Position numbers and translations under genes: made by a program
Part shown: one piece after another, positions 1 to 8,043 of the stretch
Layout of the letters: each line of letters opens with the position of its first letter
Position numbering within the stretch: the stretch's first letter is position 1
From: Altererythrobacter sp.
GTDB lineage: Bacteria; Pseudomonadota; Alphaproteobacteria; Sphingomonadales; Sphingomonadaceae
Assembly (NCBI GenBank): GCA_024636575.1
Contig: JAGXGU010000105.1
Span: 1 to 12,965 of the forward strand
Length of the DNA stretch: 12,965 nucleotides
Reading direction: 5' to 3'
Notes under the pieces: model-generated
The model's input: only the letters and a program-made list of their open reading frames with translations
What the model was told of the DNA's origin: nothing
Database searches by the model: none

Positions 1-1199
1 GTGTCGGCATGACCAAATGGCAGAAATTGCGGCTGGTCGAGGCGCCTCTGGCCGCGCCGTACATCATGGCGGGCATTCGTACTGCGGCGGTGTGGACCAT
101 CGGCGCGGCAACCCTTTCGACCACGATTGGCCAGCCCAGCCTGGGCGATCCGATCTTTGCCGGATTGCAAACCCAGAACTGGGCGCTCGTGCTGGCTGGA
201 TGCATCGCCTCGGCCGCCCTGGCGATGATTGCCGATGCGCTGCTGGGCTTGATCGAGCGCGGTTTTGCCGAGCGCAAAGGCTGGATGGTGTGGGGCGGAA
301 TTATGCTGGCAGTGGCAGGCATTGCCGCCGCCGGATTGGCCCAGCGCCCGGCGGACGACAAAACCATCGTGATCGGCGCAAAGAGTTTTTCCGAGCAATA
401 TATCCTCGCCCGTCTGATCGGGCAGCGTCTGGAGAATGCAGGCTATTCGGTGGAATATCGCGACGGCCTCGGATCGGCAGTGGTCCATGAAGCCCTGACC
501 AGCAATGCCATCGACATTGCGATCGACTATACCGGGACATTGTGGACCAACCAGTTGGGGCGGGCCGACAATCCCGGGCGCGCGGCAATGTATGATGAAC
601 TGGTCAGATGGGAACGGGAAACCAGTGGCACTTTGGTGATGGGACGGCTCGGGTTTGAAAATGCCTATGCGCTGGCGATGCGCGAAGACCGCGCAGCACA
701 GTTGGGTATCCAAACCATGGAAGACCTGGCCCGGCAGGCCCCGCGCCTGACAATCGGCGGCGATGTCGAGTTTTTCGAAAGGCCCGAATGGATCGCGGTG
801 CGCGATGCTTACGGCCTGAATTTCGCGCGCCAGCGCAATTTCACCAGCACTTTCATGTATGATGCGCTGACCGGCGGCGAGGCCGATGTAATTTCTGCCT
901 ATACCTCGGACGGGCGGGTGGCGGCAGACCGGCTGCGGGTGATCGAGGATAGCAAGGGGGCGTTCCCGTCCTATGACGCGCTGGTGCTGATTGCTCCGCT
1001 GGCGGCACAGGACCAGGCGCTGGTGGAAGCGCTCAACCCGCTGGTCGGTGCAATTTCGGTCGAGACCATGCGCGAGGCCAATTTCGCAGTTGACCGGCTG
1101 GAGGATAAACGCTCCCCCGCCCAGGCCGCGCGCGCACTGGCAGCCAAGATCGCCGGTAATAGCGCTGCCGGTCCCGCGCCCAACAGCGGGCTGCGTTAA
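1..1199 (+). CDS. Quaternary-amine ABC transporter, permease-substrate-binding fusion (5' truncated by window)
   Basis: This is the C-terminal part of an importer subunit for glycine betaine/choline-type osmolytes. The reading frame is open through the window edge: codons for V-G precede the first visible Met (position 9), which lies inside the permease EAA loop (GMTKWQKLRLVEAPLAAP), so the true start is upstream. Counting from that Met, membrane segments lie at about 17-40 and 58-84. A third hydrophobic helix at about 92-112 is followed directly by a substrate-binding domain from residue 118 to the end. That domain shows the OpuAC/OsmF-type signatures GAKSFSEQYIL, DYTGT and AYTSDGRV. The third helix would tether the binding domain on the outer face of the membrane. 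Permease-binding-domain fusions are known in this family (for example lactococcal OpuA). The ATPase partner is not in view and is probably upstream. The exact ligand is not determined. Confidence 0.93.
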   Translation, partial: VGMTKWQKLRLVEAPLAAPYIMAGIRTAAVWTIGAATLSTTIGQPSLGDPIFAGLQTQNWALVLAGCIASAALAMIADALLGLIERGFAERKGWMVWGGIMLAVAGIAAAGLAQRPADDKTIVIGAKSFSEQYILARLIGQRLENAGYSVEYRDGLGSAVVHEALTSNAIDIAIDYTGTLWTNQLGRADNPGRAAMYDELVRWERETSGTLVMGRLGFENAYALAMREDRAAQLGIQTMEDLARQAPRLTIGGDVEFFERPEWIAVRDAYGLNFARQRNFTSTFMYDALTGGEADVISAYTSDGRVAADRLRVIEDSKGAFPSYDALVLIAPLAAQDQALVEALNPLVGAISVETMREANFAVDRLEDKRSPAQAARALAAKIAGNSAAGPAPNSGLR

Positions 1200-1236
1200 A
1201 CCTGACGCGCGTCGCCCGCTCTAATTCTCTGTTGTC

Positions 1237-1283
1237 GCATCGTAAAAGGCTGAAAACCGGCCCCCAATTTTTCAGCACGATGC
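1237..1283. terminator. Nested hairpin between convergent genes, probable terminator of the lgt operon
   Basis: Two nested perfect inverted repeats: outer GCATCGT (1237-1243) with ACGATGC (1277-1283), inner GCTGAAAA (1249-1256) with TTTTCAGC (1269-1276), with a 5-nt bulge AAAAG (1244-1248) and a 12-nt loop. Read on the minus strand, the inner stem is followed by CTTTT, which resembles an intrinsic terminator for the methyltransferase gene that ends at 1285. On the plus strand there is no T-tract after the outer stem, so termination of the transporter gene here is less certain. Confidence 0.55.
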
Positions 1284-1284
1284 T

Positions 1285-2346
1285 CTAGGTGTGATCGAAC
1301 CCGCTGCCACCCGGCCAGCCGGGCCCGGCCAGACCCATTACCTTGAACAGCAATCCCATCTGGTCATCGGCGATCAGGCGGTTCTTGTCCTGTTGCAATC
1401 GTACGGCGTAATCCGGGGCCATCCTGGCAAGGGCTTCCGCCCGCATGTCGATACCCAGTGCGGTCAGCCACCTGCCCTGCGGCACTGTGCCCATCCAGCG
1501 GACATCGTGTGAGCGGGCGATACGCGCCAGCGTTTCGAAATCGACATGCGCGGTCAAGTCCGCCTGGCCCGGCATCGCCAGCGGATCGACTTTCCTGTGG
1601 CCCTGCACCGCCTGCAGGGTCGATCCCCCGCGCAGTTCGGTGTGCCCGTAATCGATCAGCAGCGCGGCCCCGCCCTGCGCTGCCAGACGGCCTGCGATTT
1701 CCTGCATCACCGCCGCCGCGCCGGGGCAGGTTTCGATCAATGTGCCCTGCGACGCTTTGCGCCAGTCGCGCGGAACTGCGGCATCCATCGGCTGATCGCC
1801 CGCGACAAAGGCAAACTTCTCCCCGTCCAGGCCAACCATCCGTTCGCGCCAGCCGTGCGCCGCGCGCACCAATTGGCGAACCGGCAGTGCATCGAAGAAT
1901 TCATTGGCCACCAGCAGCATCGGTGCGTGGGTGGGTACGCCGGTCAAATCATCATGAAACGTGATGTTGCCCAGGGTGGCCTGCTGAATTTCGCGCAAGG
2001 CAGGCGAACCTTCGACCAGATGCACCGCCGGCACCAGTCCATATCGCTTGGCGCTGCGCAGCACATCCCTGGCCAGCGTGCCGCGCCCGGGGCCAAGTTC
2101 GACATAGAGCACCGGGTCCGGCCGCCCGGCCTTGATCCACATATCGGCCAGCCACAATCCGATCAGTTCGCCAAACATCTGGCTGATTTCCGGCGCGGTC
2201 ACGAAATCGCCGCCCGCCCCGATCGGATCCTTGCCCGCATAATAGCGCGCGTTGCTTTCCCCCATGAACCGGGACAGCGAAATCGGGCCGTTTGTACGGA
2301 TCAGCCGGCGGAAAATCTCCGCCAGGCTCATAGAGGGGTCAGTCAT
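1285..2346 (-). CDS. SAM-dependent methyltransferase, MidA/NDUFAF7 family
   Basis: The 353-residue protein belongs to the family of the mitochondrial complex I assembly methyltransferase NDUFAF7/MidA (COG1565). The family patterns are visible: GDFVTAPEISQMFGE at 46-60, the SAM-binding glycine motif ELGPGRGTL at 83-91, NEFFDALPV at 148-156, and LLIDYGH further on. In eukaryotes the enzyme methylates an arginine of a complex I subunit; the bacterial substrate is not established. The frame stays open upstream to 2709, but that part lies over lgt. The ATG at 2346 overlaps the lgt TGA in an ATGA junction, which implies translational coupling and fixes the start. An alternative Met six codons in (2331) has no better ribosome-binding site. 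It is the second gene of the lgt operon. Confidence 0.92.
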   Translation of the reverse strand: MTDPSMSLAEIFRRLIRTNGPISLSRFMGESNARYYAGKDPIGAGGDFVTAPEISQMFGELIGLWLADMWIKAGRPDPVLYVELGPGRGTLARDVLRSAKRYGLVPAVHLVEGSPALREIQQATLGNITFHDDLTGVPTHAPMLLVANEFFDALPVRQLVRAAHGWRERMVGLDGEKFAFVAGDQPMDAAVPRDWRKASQGTLIETCPGAAAVMQEIAGRLAAQGGAALLIDYGHTELRGGSTLQAVQGHRKVDPLAMPGQADLTAHVDFETLARIARSHDVRWMGTVPQGRWLTALGIDMRAEALARMAPDYAVRLQQDKNRLIADDQMGLLFKVMGLAGPGWPGGSGFDHT

Positions 2347-3233
2347 GCTGCAGCGGGCGAAACCTTGCCAGCGGCGCTGGCCAGCGGCTTGCGAATCAAG
2401 GCGCGGGCCATGATCACGATGCCCAGCACGATCAGCGGAATGGTCAGCCACTGGCCCATCGACAGGCCGGTATCGCGCGCGAATTCCGCCAATTGCGCAT
2501 CGGGTTCGCGGTAAAATTCGACGATGAACCGGCCCAGCGAAATTCCGGTGGTGAACATCCCCACCAGCAAGCCCGGGCGATAGCGCGCACGGGTGCGCCA
2601 GAATGCGAACAACAGGATGATCACCAGAATCGCGCCTTCCGGCGCCGCTTCGTACAGCTGCGAGGGATGCCGCGCCGCCGGTCCGCCGCCGGGGAATACC
2701 ATGGCCCACGGCACATCACTGGTTCGGCCCCACAATTCGCCGTTAATGAAATTCGCGCACCGGCCCAGCATCATGCCAACCGGCACATTGACCGCAATAT
2801 AGTCGCACACCCGCAAGAAGCCGAGCTGGCCGCGCCAGCTGACATAGGCGATCGCCATCAGCACGCCCATCAATCCGCCGTGGAAACTCATCCCGCCATC
2901 CCACAATCGCAGCAGACGGTAACTTACGAACCCGTCGCCTTCGAATGAAGTGAACAGCGACGGATCGTAAAACATCGCATAACCGAGCCTGCCGCCCAGG
3001 ATGATGCCCAGCGTGCAATAGAAAAACAGATCATCCGCGTGCCGCTGGGCCATCGGCGCGCCGGGCGATTTGAGCATCCTCGACAAATGCCAATAGGCGA
3101 ACAATAGCCCGCCCAGATAAGCGAGCGAATAATACCGCAAGGTGAAGGAGCCGATCTCGATCCCCGGTTTAAGGCCCAGCTCGGCCCATTGAACTGGATC
3201 GGATGCTACCGTAGACGCCAGTAGTGACAGCAA
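2343..3233 (-). CDS. lgt: Prolipoprotein diacylglyceryl transferase
   Basis: This inner-membrane enzyme transfers the diacylglyceryl group of phosphatidylglycerol to the lipobox cysteine of prolipoproteins, the first step of lipoprotein maturation. The 296-residue product has several hydrophobic segments and the Lgt signature GRCANFINGELWG at 157-169. Residues matching E. coli His103, Arg143, Asn146, Glu151 and Arg239 are present as His118 (FHGG), Arg158, Asn161, Glu166 and Arg242 (YREPD). The start is a TTG; AAGGGG lies 8 nt upstream on the minus strand and there is no suitable ATG or GTG near the N-terminus. Its stop overlaps the start of the methyltransferase gene by 4 bp. The leader contains a hairpin (3262-3294). 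Confidence 0.97.
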   Translation of the reverse strand: MLSLLASTVASDPVQWAELGLKPGIEIGSFTLRYYSLAYLGGLLFAYWHLSRMLKSPGAPMAQRHADDLFFYCTLGIILGGRLGYAMFYDPSLFTSFEGDGFVSYRLLRLWDGGMSFHGGLMGVLMAIAYVSWRGQLGFLRVCDYIAVNVPVGMMLGRCANFINGELWGRTSDVPWAMVFPGGGPAARHPSQLYEAAPEGAILVIILLFAFWRTRARYRPGLLVGMFTTGISLGRFIVEFYREPDAQLAEFARDTGLSMGQWLTIPLIVLGIVIMARALIRKPLASAAGKVSPAAA

Positions 3234-3261
3234 GAAGCTTACCCCTTAAGTAACCAGAAAA

Positions 3262-3294
3262 CCGCATGCGGGCCAGGATATTGGACCCGTGCGG
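3262..3294. terminator. Terminator-like hairpin with T-tracts on both strands, in the lgt leader
   Basis: CCGCA (3262-3266) pairs with TGCGG (3290-3294), CGGG (3269-3272) with CCCG (3286-3289), and CCA (3273-3275) with TGG (3282-3284). There is a TG bulge at 3267-3268, a single A bulge at 3285, and the loop is GGATAT. On the plus strand the stem is followed by CTTTT, and on the minus strand directly by TTTT. It stands between divergent genes, so it ends no annotated gene. It could attenuate lgt or block antisense read-through. The structure is clear; the function is inferred. Confidence 0.45.
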
Positions 3295-3393
3295 CTTTTG
3301 GCATAGCCCAGCAGCAGGTTAAACCCCATTGTGGGGGCAAACCGGGCCGCAGAAGATTTGACCAGCGCGAATCCGCCGACACAAGGTGATCCG

Positions 3394-3412
3394 CATAATC
3401 GGGATTAGGAGC
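3394..3412 (+). promoter_or_regulatory. Possible -10 element and ribosome-binding site of the acyl-CoA ligase gene
   Basis: CATAAT at 3394-3399 matches five of six bases of the TATAAT consensus, and AGGAG at 3407-3411 lies 10 nt before the ATG at 3422. No good -35 hexamer is found 16-18 nt upstream of the -10, so the promoter call is weak; the ribosome-binding site is convincing and supports the chosen start. Confidence 0.35.
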
Positions 3413-3421
3413 TACTACTAG

Positions 3422-5113
3422 ATGGCAACGGAACTGGACCAGGCACTGAATACCATAATGGATACGTTGGTGCAGCCCGGGCAGCCCTTCGAAACCGAAA
3501 CATTTGAAATGTTCGGCCAGCAATTGCCCGCATTCAAGAATGCCCCGCCCAGCCTGGCGCATTATTTCGCCCATTATTGTCATGCAAACGCCGATCTGAC
3601 CTTCCTGGTCGATGGGGATGTCCGGCTGACATTCGGTGAAACCTACGCCGCCGCGCAGGCAGTCGCCGCCGGCCTGGTGTCGCGCCACGAGGTCACTACC
3701 GGCAGCCGGGTGGGAATTGCCGCGCGCAATTCCGCCAATTGGATCATTTCTTACATGGGTATCGTGATGGCTGGCGGCTGCGCGACCCTGCTCAATGGCT
3801 TCTGGACGGGTGACGAACTGGCCTTTGGCATCCGGTTGGCGGAATGCAGCCTGGTTCTGGCCGATGAACAGCGTGCACGGCGGCTGGAAGGCACCGATCA
3901 TCCTGCGAAACTGGTGATCATCGGCCATGATGGCCAGCCAGCAGAAGGCCTGGCGAATGTCTGGGCCGATCCGGCGGCGGCGGCGCTGCCCGATTTGGGG
4001 CCAGACGATCTGGCGACCATTCTCTATACCTCCGGCTCCACCGGCTATCCCAAGGGCGCATGGTCCGATCATCGCGGCGTCGTGTCGGGCACCATGAGCT
4101 ATGTCGCGCAATCGGCGATGGCGGCAATCTTGCTGACCCAGCAGGGCAATGCCCCTTCGCAGCAGCCCTGCGCCCTGGTGGCGGTCCCGCTGTTCCATGT
4201 CACCGGCGAAGTGCCGCTGTTCCTGCAAAGTTATGCCATTGGCCGCAAACTGGTGATGATGCCCAAATGGAACGCGCGCGAGGCCATGCGCCTGATCGAA
4301 GCGGAACAGGTGAGCTATTTCGTCGGCGTGCCGCTGATGAGCTATGAAATGGCGACTCATCCCGATCGCGGCGAGTTCGACCTGTCTTCCTGCAAGAGCT
4401 TCGCCGCTGGCGGCGCGCCGCGCCCGATCGATCATGTGACCAAGATCAAGGAGTCCTTCCCGGAAAGTTTCCCGCTGCTGGGTTACGGCCTGACCGAAAC
4501 CAATGCTGTCGGCTGCGGCAATTACAACGAGAATTACCTGGCCAAGCCGGGCAGCACCGGCAGGGCCAGCCGCCCGCTGGTCGATCTCGCCATCCTCGAC
4601 GATGACGGCGGCAAACTGCCGCAGGGCCAGGTGGGCGAAGTGTGCATACGCACGGTGGCCAATTTCCGCGGCTATTGGAAGAATGACGAAGCCACTGACG
4701 CCGCCTATACCAGGGACGGGTATTTCCGCACCGGCGACCTGGGGTATCTGGACGAGGACGAATATCTGTTCATCGTCGACCGCAAGAAAGACATCATCAT
4801 TCGCGGGGGGGAGAATATCTCCTGCATCGAAGTCGAACAGGCGCTGTATGCCCATCCCGACGTAATCGAATGTTCGGTCTTCGGCCTGCCTGATGAACGG
4901 TTCGGCGAAGTGGTCGGTGCGATCTATCTGGTGCGCGAAGGCAAGACCCTGAGCCGGCAGGAATTATGCGCTTTTCTCGACGGAAAACTTGCGCCCTTCA
5001 AGCTGCCTGTCCACCTGTGGCGAGTGGATGAACCGCTGCCCAAGCTGGGCACCCAGAAAATCGACAAGAAAACCTTGCGCGAACAATATGCTGCATCGAT
5101 GGAGGCCGGTTGA
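3422..5113 (+). CDS. Class I adenylate-forming acyl-CoA synthetase (AMP-dependent ligase)
   Basis: The enzyme should activate a carboxylic acid with ATP to an acyl-adenylate and then form the CoA thioester. The 563-residue protein has the ordered family motifs: the phosphate-binding loop ILYTSGSTGYPKG from about residue 200, GYGLTET at about 354-360, the aspartate motif TGDLG at about 437, and the hinge region DRKKD at about 453-457. The C-terminal catalytic lysine is probably Lys546 in GTQKIDKKTL, the place of the common TGK motif. The length is normal for the family. The substrate cannot be read from sequence; a resemblance to crotonobetaine/carnitine-CoA or medium/long-chain fatty acid ligases is possible. 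No beta-oxidation genes are adjacent. It is transcribed towards glnD with a 67-bp gap. Confidence 0.9.
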   Translation: MATELDQALNTIMDTLVQPGQPFETETFEMFGQQLPAFKNAPPSLAHYFAHYCHANADLTFLVDGDVRLTFGETYAAAQAVAAGLVSRHEVTTGSRVGIAARNSANWIISYMGIVMAGGCATLLNGFWTGDELAFGIRLAECSLVLADEQRARRLEGTDHPAKLVIIGHDGQPAEGLANVWADPAAAALPDLGPDDLATILYTSGSTGYPKGAWSDHRGVVSGTMSYVAQSAMAAILLTQQGNAPSQQPCALVAVPLFHVTGEVPLFLQSYAIGRKLVMMPKWNAREAMRLIEAEQVSYFVGVPLMSYEMATHPDRGEFDLSSCKSFAAGGAPRPIDHVTKIKESFPESFPLLGYGLTETNAVGCGNYNENYLAKPGSTGRASRPLVDLAILDDDGGKLPQGQVGEVCIRTVANFRGYWKNDEATDAAYTRDGYFRTGDLGYLDEDEYLFIVDRKKDIIIRGGENISCIEVEQALYAHPDVIECSVFGLPDERFGEVVGAIYLVREGKTLSRQELCAFLDGKLAPFKLPVHLWRVDEPLPKLGTQKIDKKTLREQYAASMEAG

Positions 5114-5180
5114 AGATCACGCCATCTGAACCATCGGGGCAGAACCATCGGGCCCAGACAGTCGGGGATTTTGACGACCA

Positions 5181-7940
5181 GTGAATAAAGTGCGGATCCC
5201 CAACCAACGCGCGATCATCGATCGGCGGGCCATCGGCAGTACGATTGCGCAGCTCGCCGCCGATAGGGGCGCCGATGGCCGGCCCGATATCGTCACCCTG
5301 CTGCGCGGCGCGCTGGATGGAGGGCGCGAAGAAGTGGCCCGCCGGCTGGAAGAAAAGCCGTCTTCGGGCCATGAATGCTGCGCGGGTCAGGCCTTCCTGG
5401 TCGACCAGCTGGTGCGCCTGATCCACGATCACGTGGTGCGCGATGTCTATCCTTCGAACAACCGGTCGACCGGCGAACGGCTGAGTATCATGGCTGTGGG
5501 CGGATATGGCCGCGCCGAGATGGCCCCGCATTCCGACGTCGATATCGCGTTCTTCACCCCCACCCGCCATGCCCCATGGTGCGAACAGGTGATCGAGGCG
5601 ATCCTGTATTTCCTGTGGGATCTTGGCCTGAAGGTCGGCCATTCAAGCCGTACCCCCGATGATACGGTGCGCATGGCCAAGGAAGATCTGACCATCCGCA
5701 CATCGCTGCTGGAAGGGCGTTTCCTGTGGGGCGACAGCGATCTATACGAAGACGTCAGGCGGCGGTTCTATGTCGAAGTTGTCGCCGGGACGGAACGCAA
5801 ATTCGTTGCCGAAAAGCTGGAAGAACGCAGCGCCCGGCACAAACGGATGGGGGATAGCCGCTATGTCGTTGAACCCAACGTCAAGGACGGGAAGGGCGGC
5901 CTGCGCGATCTGCAGACGCTGTACTGGATCGGCAAATATATTCACAAGGTCCGCAGCGGGGCCGATCTGGTCGAAGCGGGCCTGCTGACCCGGCTGGAAT
6001 ACCGGTCTTTCCGGCGCGCGGAGAGTTTCCTGCTGGCAGTACGCTGCCACCTGCACATCATCACCGGGCGCGCCGAAGACCGGCTGACTTTCGATCTCCA
6101 GCGGCAGGTAGCCCAGCGGATGAATTTCGCCGACCGGCCCGGCAAGAGCGCGGTCGAACGGTTCATGCAATTCTATTTCCTACAGGCGCGGCGCGTTGGC
6201 AGCCTGACGGCGGTGTTCCTGAGCCATATCGACACGCAATTCGCCCAGACCCGCGCCCGGCACGGCTTGCTCGCCGGATTCAGGGCCCGGCCCCGCGCGG
6301 TCAAGGGATACCGGGTATTCGGCGGCAAGATTGAGGCGACCACCGACGATTGGTTCGCCAGGGATCCGGTCCGCCTGATCGAAATATTCCAGATCGCCGA
6401 AACCGAAGGGCTGGAAATCCATCCGGCAACCATGCGCCAGGCGGACCGCGATGCCGGGCTGATTACGTCGAAAATCCGTAAGGATCCGCGCGCCAACGCG
6501 CTGTTCCTGGACCTGCTGACCGGTCGAAACGACCCGGAAAAAGTCCTGCGGTGGATGAACGAAGCGGGGGTGTTCGGCAAATTCGTGCCCGATTTCGCCC
6601 GCGTGAATGCGCAGATGCAATTCGACATGTACCACCATTATACGGTTGATGAACACACCATCCGTGCCATCGGACTGCTGAGCAAGATCGAGCGCGGCGA
6701 GCTGGTGGAAGACCATCCCCGCGCATCCCAGCTGATCCACAAGGTAAGTTCCCGCCGCGCCGCCTATGTCGCGGTGTTGCTGCATGATATTGCGAAAGGC
6801 CGGGGCGGCGATCACTCGGTTCTGGGCGGGGAAGTGGCCGAACGATTGTGCCCGCGCTTCGGGCTGACCCAGGAAGAAACCGATCTGGTTGCCTGGCTGG
6901 TGCGGCATCACCTGCTGATGAGCGCGACCGCGTTCAAACGCGACCTGTCCGATACCCGCACAATCGAAAACTTCGTGGCAGAGGTGCAAAGTGTCGAACG
7001 ATTGCGGCACCTGATGATGCTCACCGCAGTGGACATACGCGCGGTTGGCCCCGGGGTCTGGAATAGCTGGAAACGGCAATTGCTGGGCGAATTGTCCGAT
7101 GCCGCGCAGGAACGCCTGCGGCTGGGCCATATGCGCCATGGCCGTTCGCAGCGGGTTGCCTTCAAAAAGGAAACCGTTGCGGGGTTGATGGGGGACAAGG
7201 CGCATCTGATCAGCGAATTCGACCGATTGTTCGGCGATGCCTATTGGGTGGCGGAGCCCGAGGAGATCATTGCCCGCAATCTGGTGCAGTTTTCGGTTGC
7301 ACGCGATCTTCAGGAAGAACTTTCGATCCACTGCGAATATGACGAATTGCGCGGGGCAACACTCGTCAGCGTCATCGCATCGGACCACCCTGGCCTGTTT
7401 TACCGCATCGCGGGCGGCATCCATCTGGCCGGCGCGAATATTATTGACGCGCGCATCCACACGACCCGCAATGGCTGGGCGGTGGACAATTTTCTGGTTC
7501 AGGATCCGCTGGGCAATCCCTTCCACGAACCAGGCCAGATCGACCGGATCAAAAGGTCGATTGCCGATGCGCTGGCCAATCGGATCGAACTGGTTCCGCA
7601 ATTGGCCAGGCGGCCCCTGCCGCGCGCGCGGGCTGGTGCATTCGAAGTACGTCCGCGGGTGATTTTCGATAACAAGGCATCCAATAAATTTACCGTCGTC
7701 GAAGTGAACGCCCGCGACCGTTCGGCCCTGCTGAACCGGCTGGCCCGGGCGCTTTTTGAAAACCAGCTTGTGGTATATTCAGCACACATCACATCTTATG
7801 GTGAGCGTGCGGTCGATAATTTCTATGTTACGGACCTACTTGGTAATAAAATAACTTCTGCAAACCGGTTGAAAGCAATAGAAAAAGCATTGCTGGATGC
7901 TGCGAGTGACCGGCGCCAGGCCGAATTGGAAGATGCATAA
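5181..7940 (+). CDS. glnD: Bifunctional PII uridylyltransferase / uridylyl-removing enzyme
   Basis: GlnD senses glutamine and adds or removes UMP on PII proteins, controlling glutamine synthetase and nitrogen-regulated transcription. The 919-residue protein has the full domain order. The nucleotidyltransferase motif GGYGRAEMAPHSDVD lies at 107-121 with Asp119 and Asp121 as the metal-binding pair; the more usual GGYGRGE has Ala here. The HD phosphohydrolase domain includes His535-Asp536 and RHHLL further on. Two ACT domains begin at about 728 (VSVIASDHPGLF) and 837 (FTVVEVNARDRSALL). The start is a GTG; an in-frame TGA lies only 9 bp upstream (5172-5174), so the gene cannot begin earlier. A second in-frame GTG at 5190 is an alternative. 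No clear Shine-Dalgarno is seen. The downstream receptor gene is co-directional but has its own leader. Confidence 0.97.
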   Translation: MNKVRIPNQRAIIDRRAIGSTIAQLAADRGADGRPDIVTLLRGALDGGREEVARRLEEKPSSGHECCAGQAFLVDQLVRLIHDHVVRDVYPSNNRSTGERLSIMAVGGYGRAEMAPHSDVDIAFFTPTRHAPWCEQVIEAILYFLWDLGLKVGHSSRTPDDTVRMAKEDLTIRTSLLEGRFLWGDSDLYEDVRRRFYVEVVAGTERKFVAEKLEERSARHKRMGDSRYVVEPNVKDGKGGLRDLQTLYWIGKYIHKVRSGADLVEAGLLTRLEYRSFRRAESFLLAVRCHLHIITGRAEDRLTFDLQRQVAQRMNFADRPGKSAVERFMQFYFLQARRVGSLTAVFLSHIDTQFAQTRARHGLLAGFRARPRAVKGYRVFGGKIEATTDDWFARDPVRLIEIFQIAETEGLEIHPATMRQADRDAGLITSKIRKDPRANALFLDLLTGRNDPEKVLRWMNEAGVFGKFVPDFARVNAQMQFDMYHHYTVDEHTIRAIGLLSKIERGELVEDHPRASQLIHKVSSRRAAYVAVLLHDIAKGRGGDHSVLGGEVAERLCPRFGLTQEETDLVAWLVRHHLLMSATAFKRDLSDTRTIENFVAEVQSVERLRHLMMLTAVDIRAVGPGVWNSWKRQLLGELSDAAQERLRLGHMRHGRSQRVAFKKETVAGLMGDKAHLISEFDRLFGDAYWVAEPEEIIARNLVQFSVARDLQEELSIHCEYDELRGATLVSVIASDHPGLFYRIAGGIHLAGANIIDARIHTTRNGWAVDNFLVQDPLGNPFHEPGQIDRIKRSIADALANRIELVPQLARRPLPRARAGAFEVRPRVIFDNKASNKFTVVEVNARDRSALLNRLARALFENQLVVYSAHITSYGERAVDNFYVTDLLGNKITSANRLKAIEKALLDAASDRRQAELEDA

Positions 7941-7964
7941 ACATTAAAATTGACGATTTGCGTC

Positions 7965-8040
7965 TTGATTGAAAACCGATGTTCCGCGATATTGATACGG
8001 CAAATATGTAATCAGAATGAAAAAATGTTTTTGGGAGAGA
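7965..8040 (+). promoter_or_regulatory. AT-rich leader of the TonB-dependent receptor with possible promoter and ribosome-binding site
   Basis: The 103 bp between glnD and the receptor are clearly more AT-rich than the genes around them. TTGATT (7965-7970) and GATATT (7988-7993) are separated by 17 bp and form a possible but imperfect -35/-10 pair. GGGAGAG at 8033-8039 is a good ribosome-binding site and selects the ATG at 8044 (or 8047) as the start. No obvious iron-box type operator was recognised. Confidence 0.35.
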
Positions 8041-8043
8041 ACG

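Noticed and set aside
1546..2514. Open plus-strand frame of 322 codons
   Set aside because: Antisense to the methyltransferase and lgt; composition (Arg, Gln, His-rich) is that of a shadow frame.
2347..2709. N-terminal extension of the methyltransferase frame
   Set aside because: It overlaps lgt in another frame and shows no family similarity; the ATGA junction at 2343-2346 gives a natural start.
3239..4855. Long open frame (538 codons) on the minus strand
   Set aside because: It lies wholly antisense to the acyl-CoA ligase, which has all family motifs; the antisense translation is His/Gln/Gly-rich and resembles no family. Such frames are common in GC-biased genes.
6180..7601. Open minus-strand frame of 473 codons
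   Set aside because: Antisense to glnD with no recognisable domain.
7941..8043. Intrinsic terminator between glnD and the TonB receptor
   Set aside because: The region is AT-rich but no stem with a T-tract could be found.
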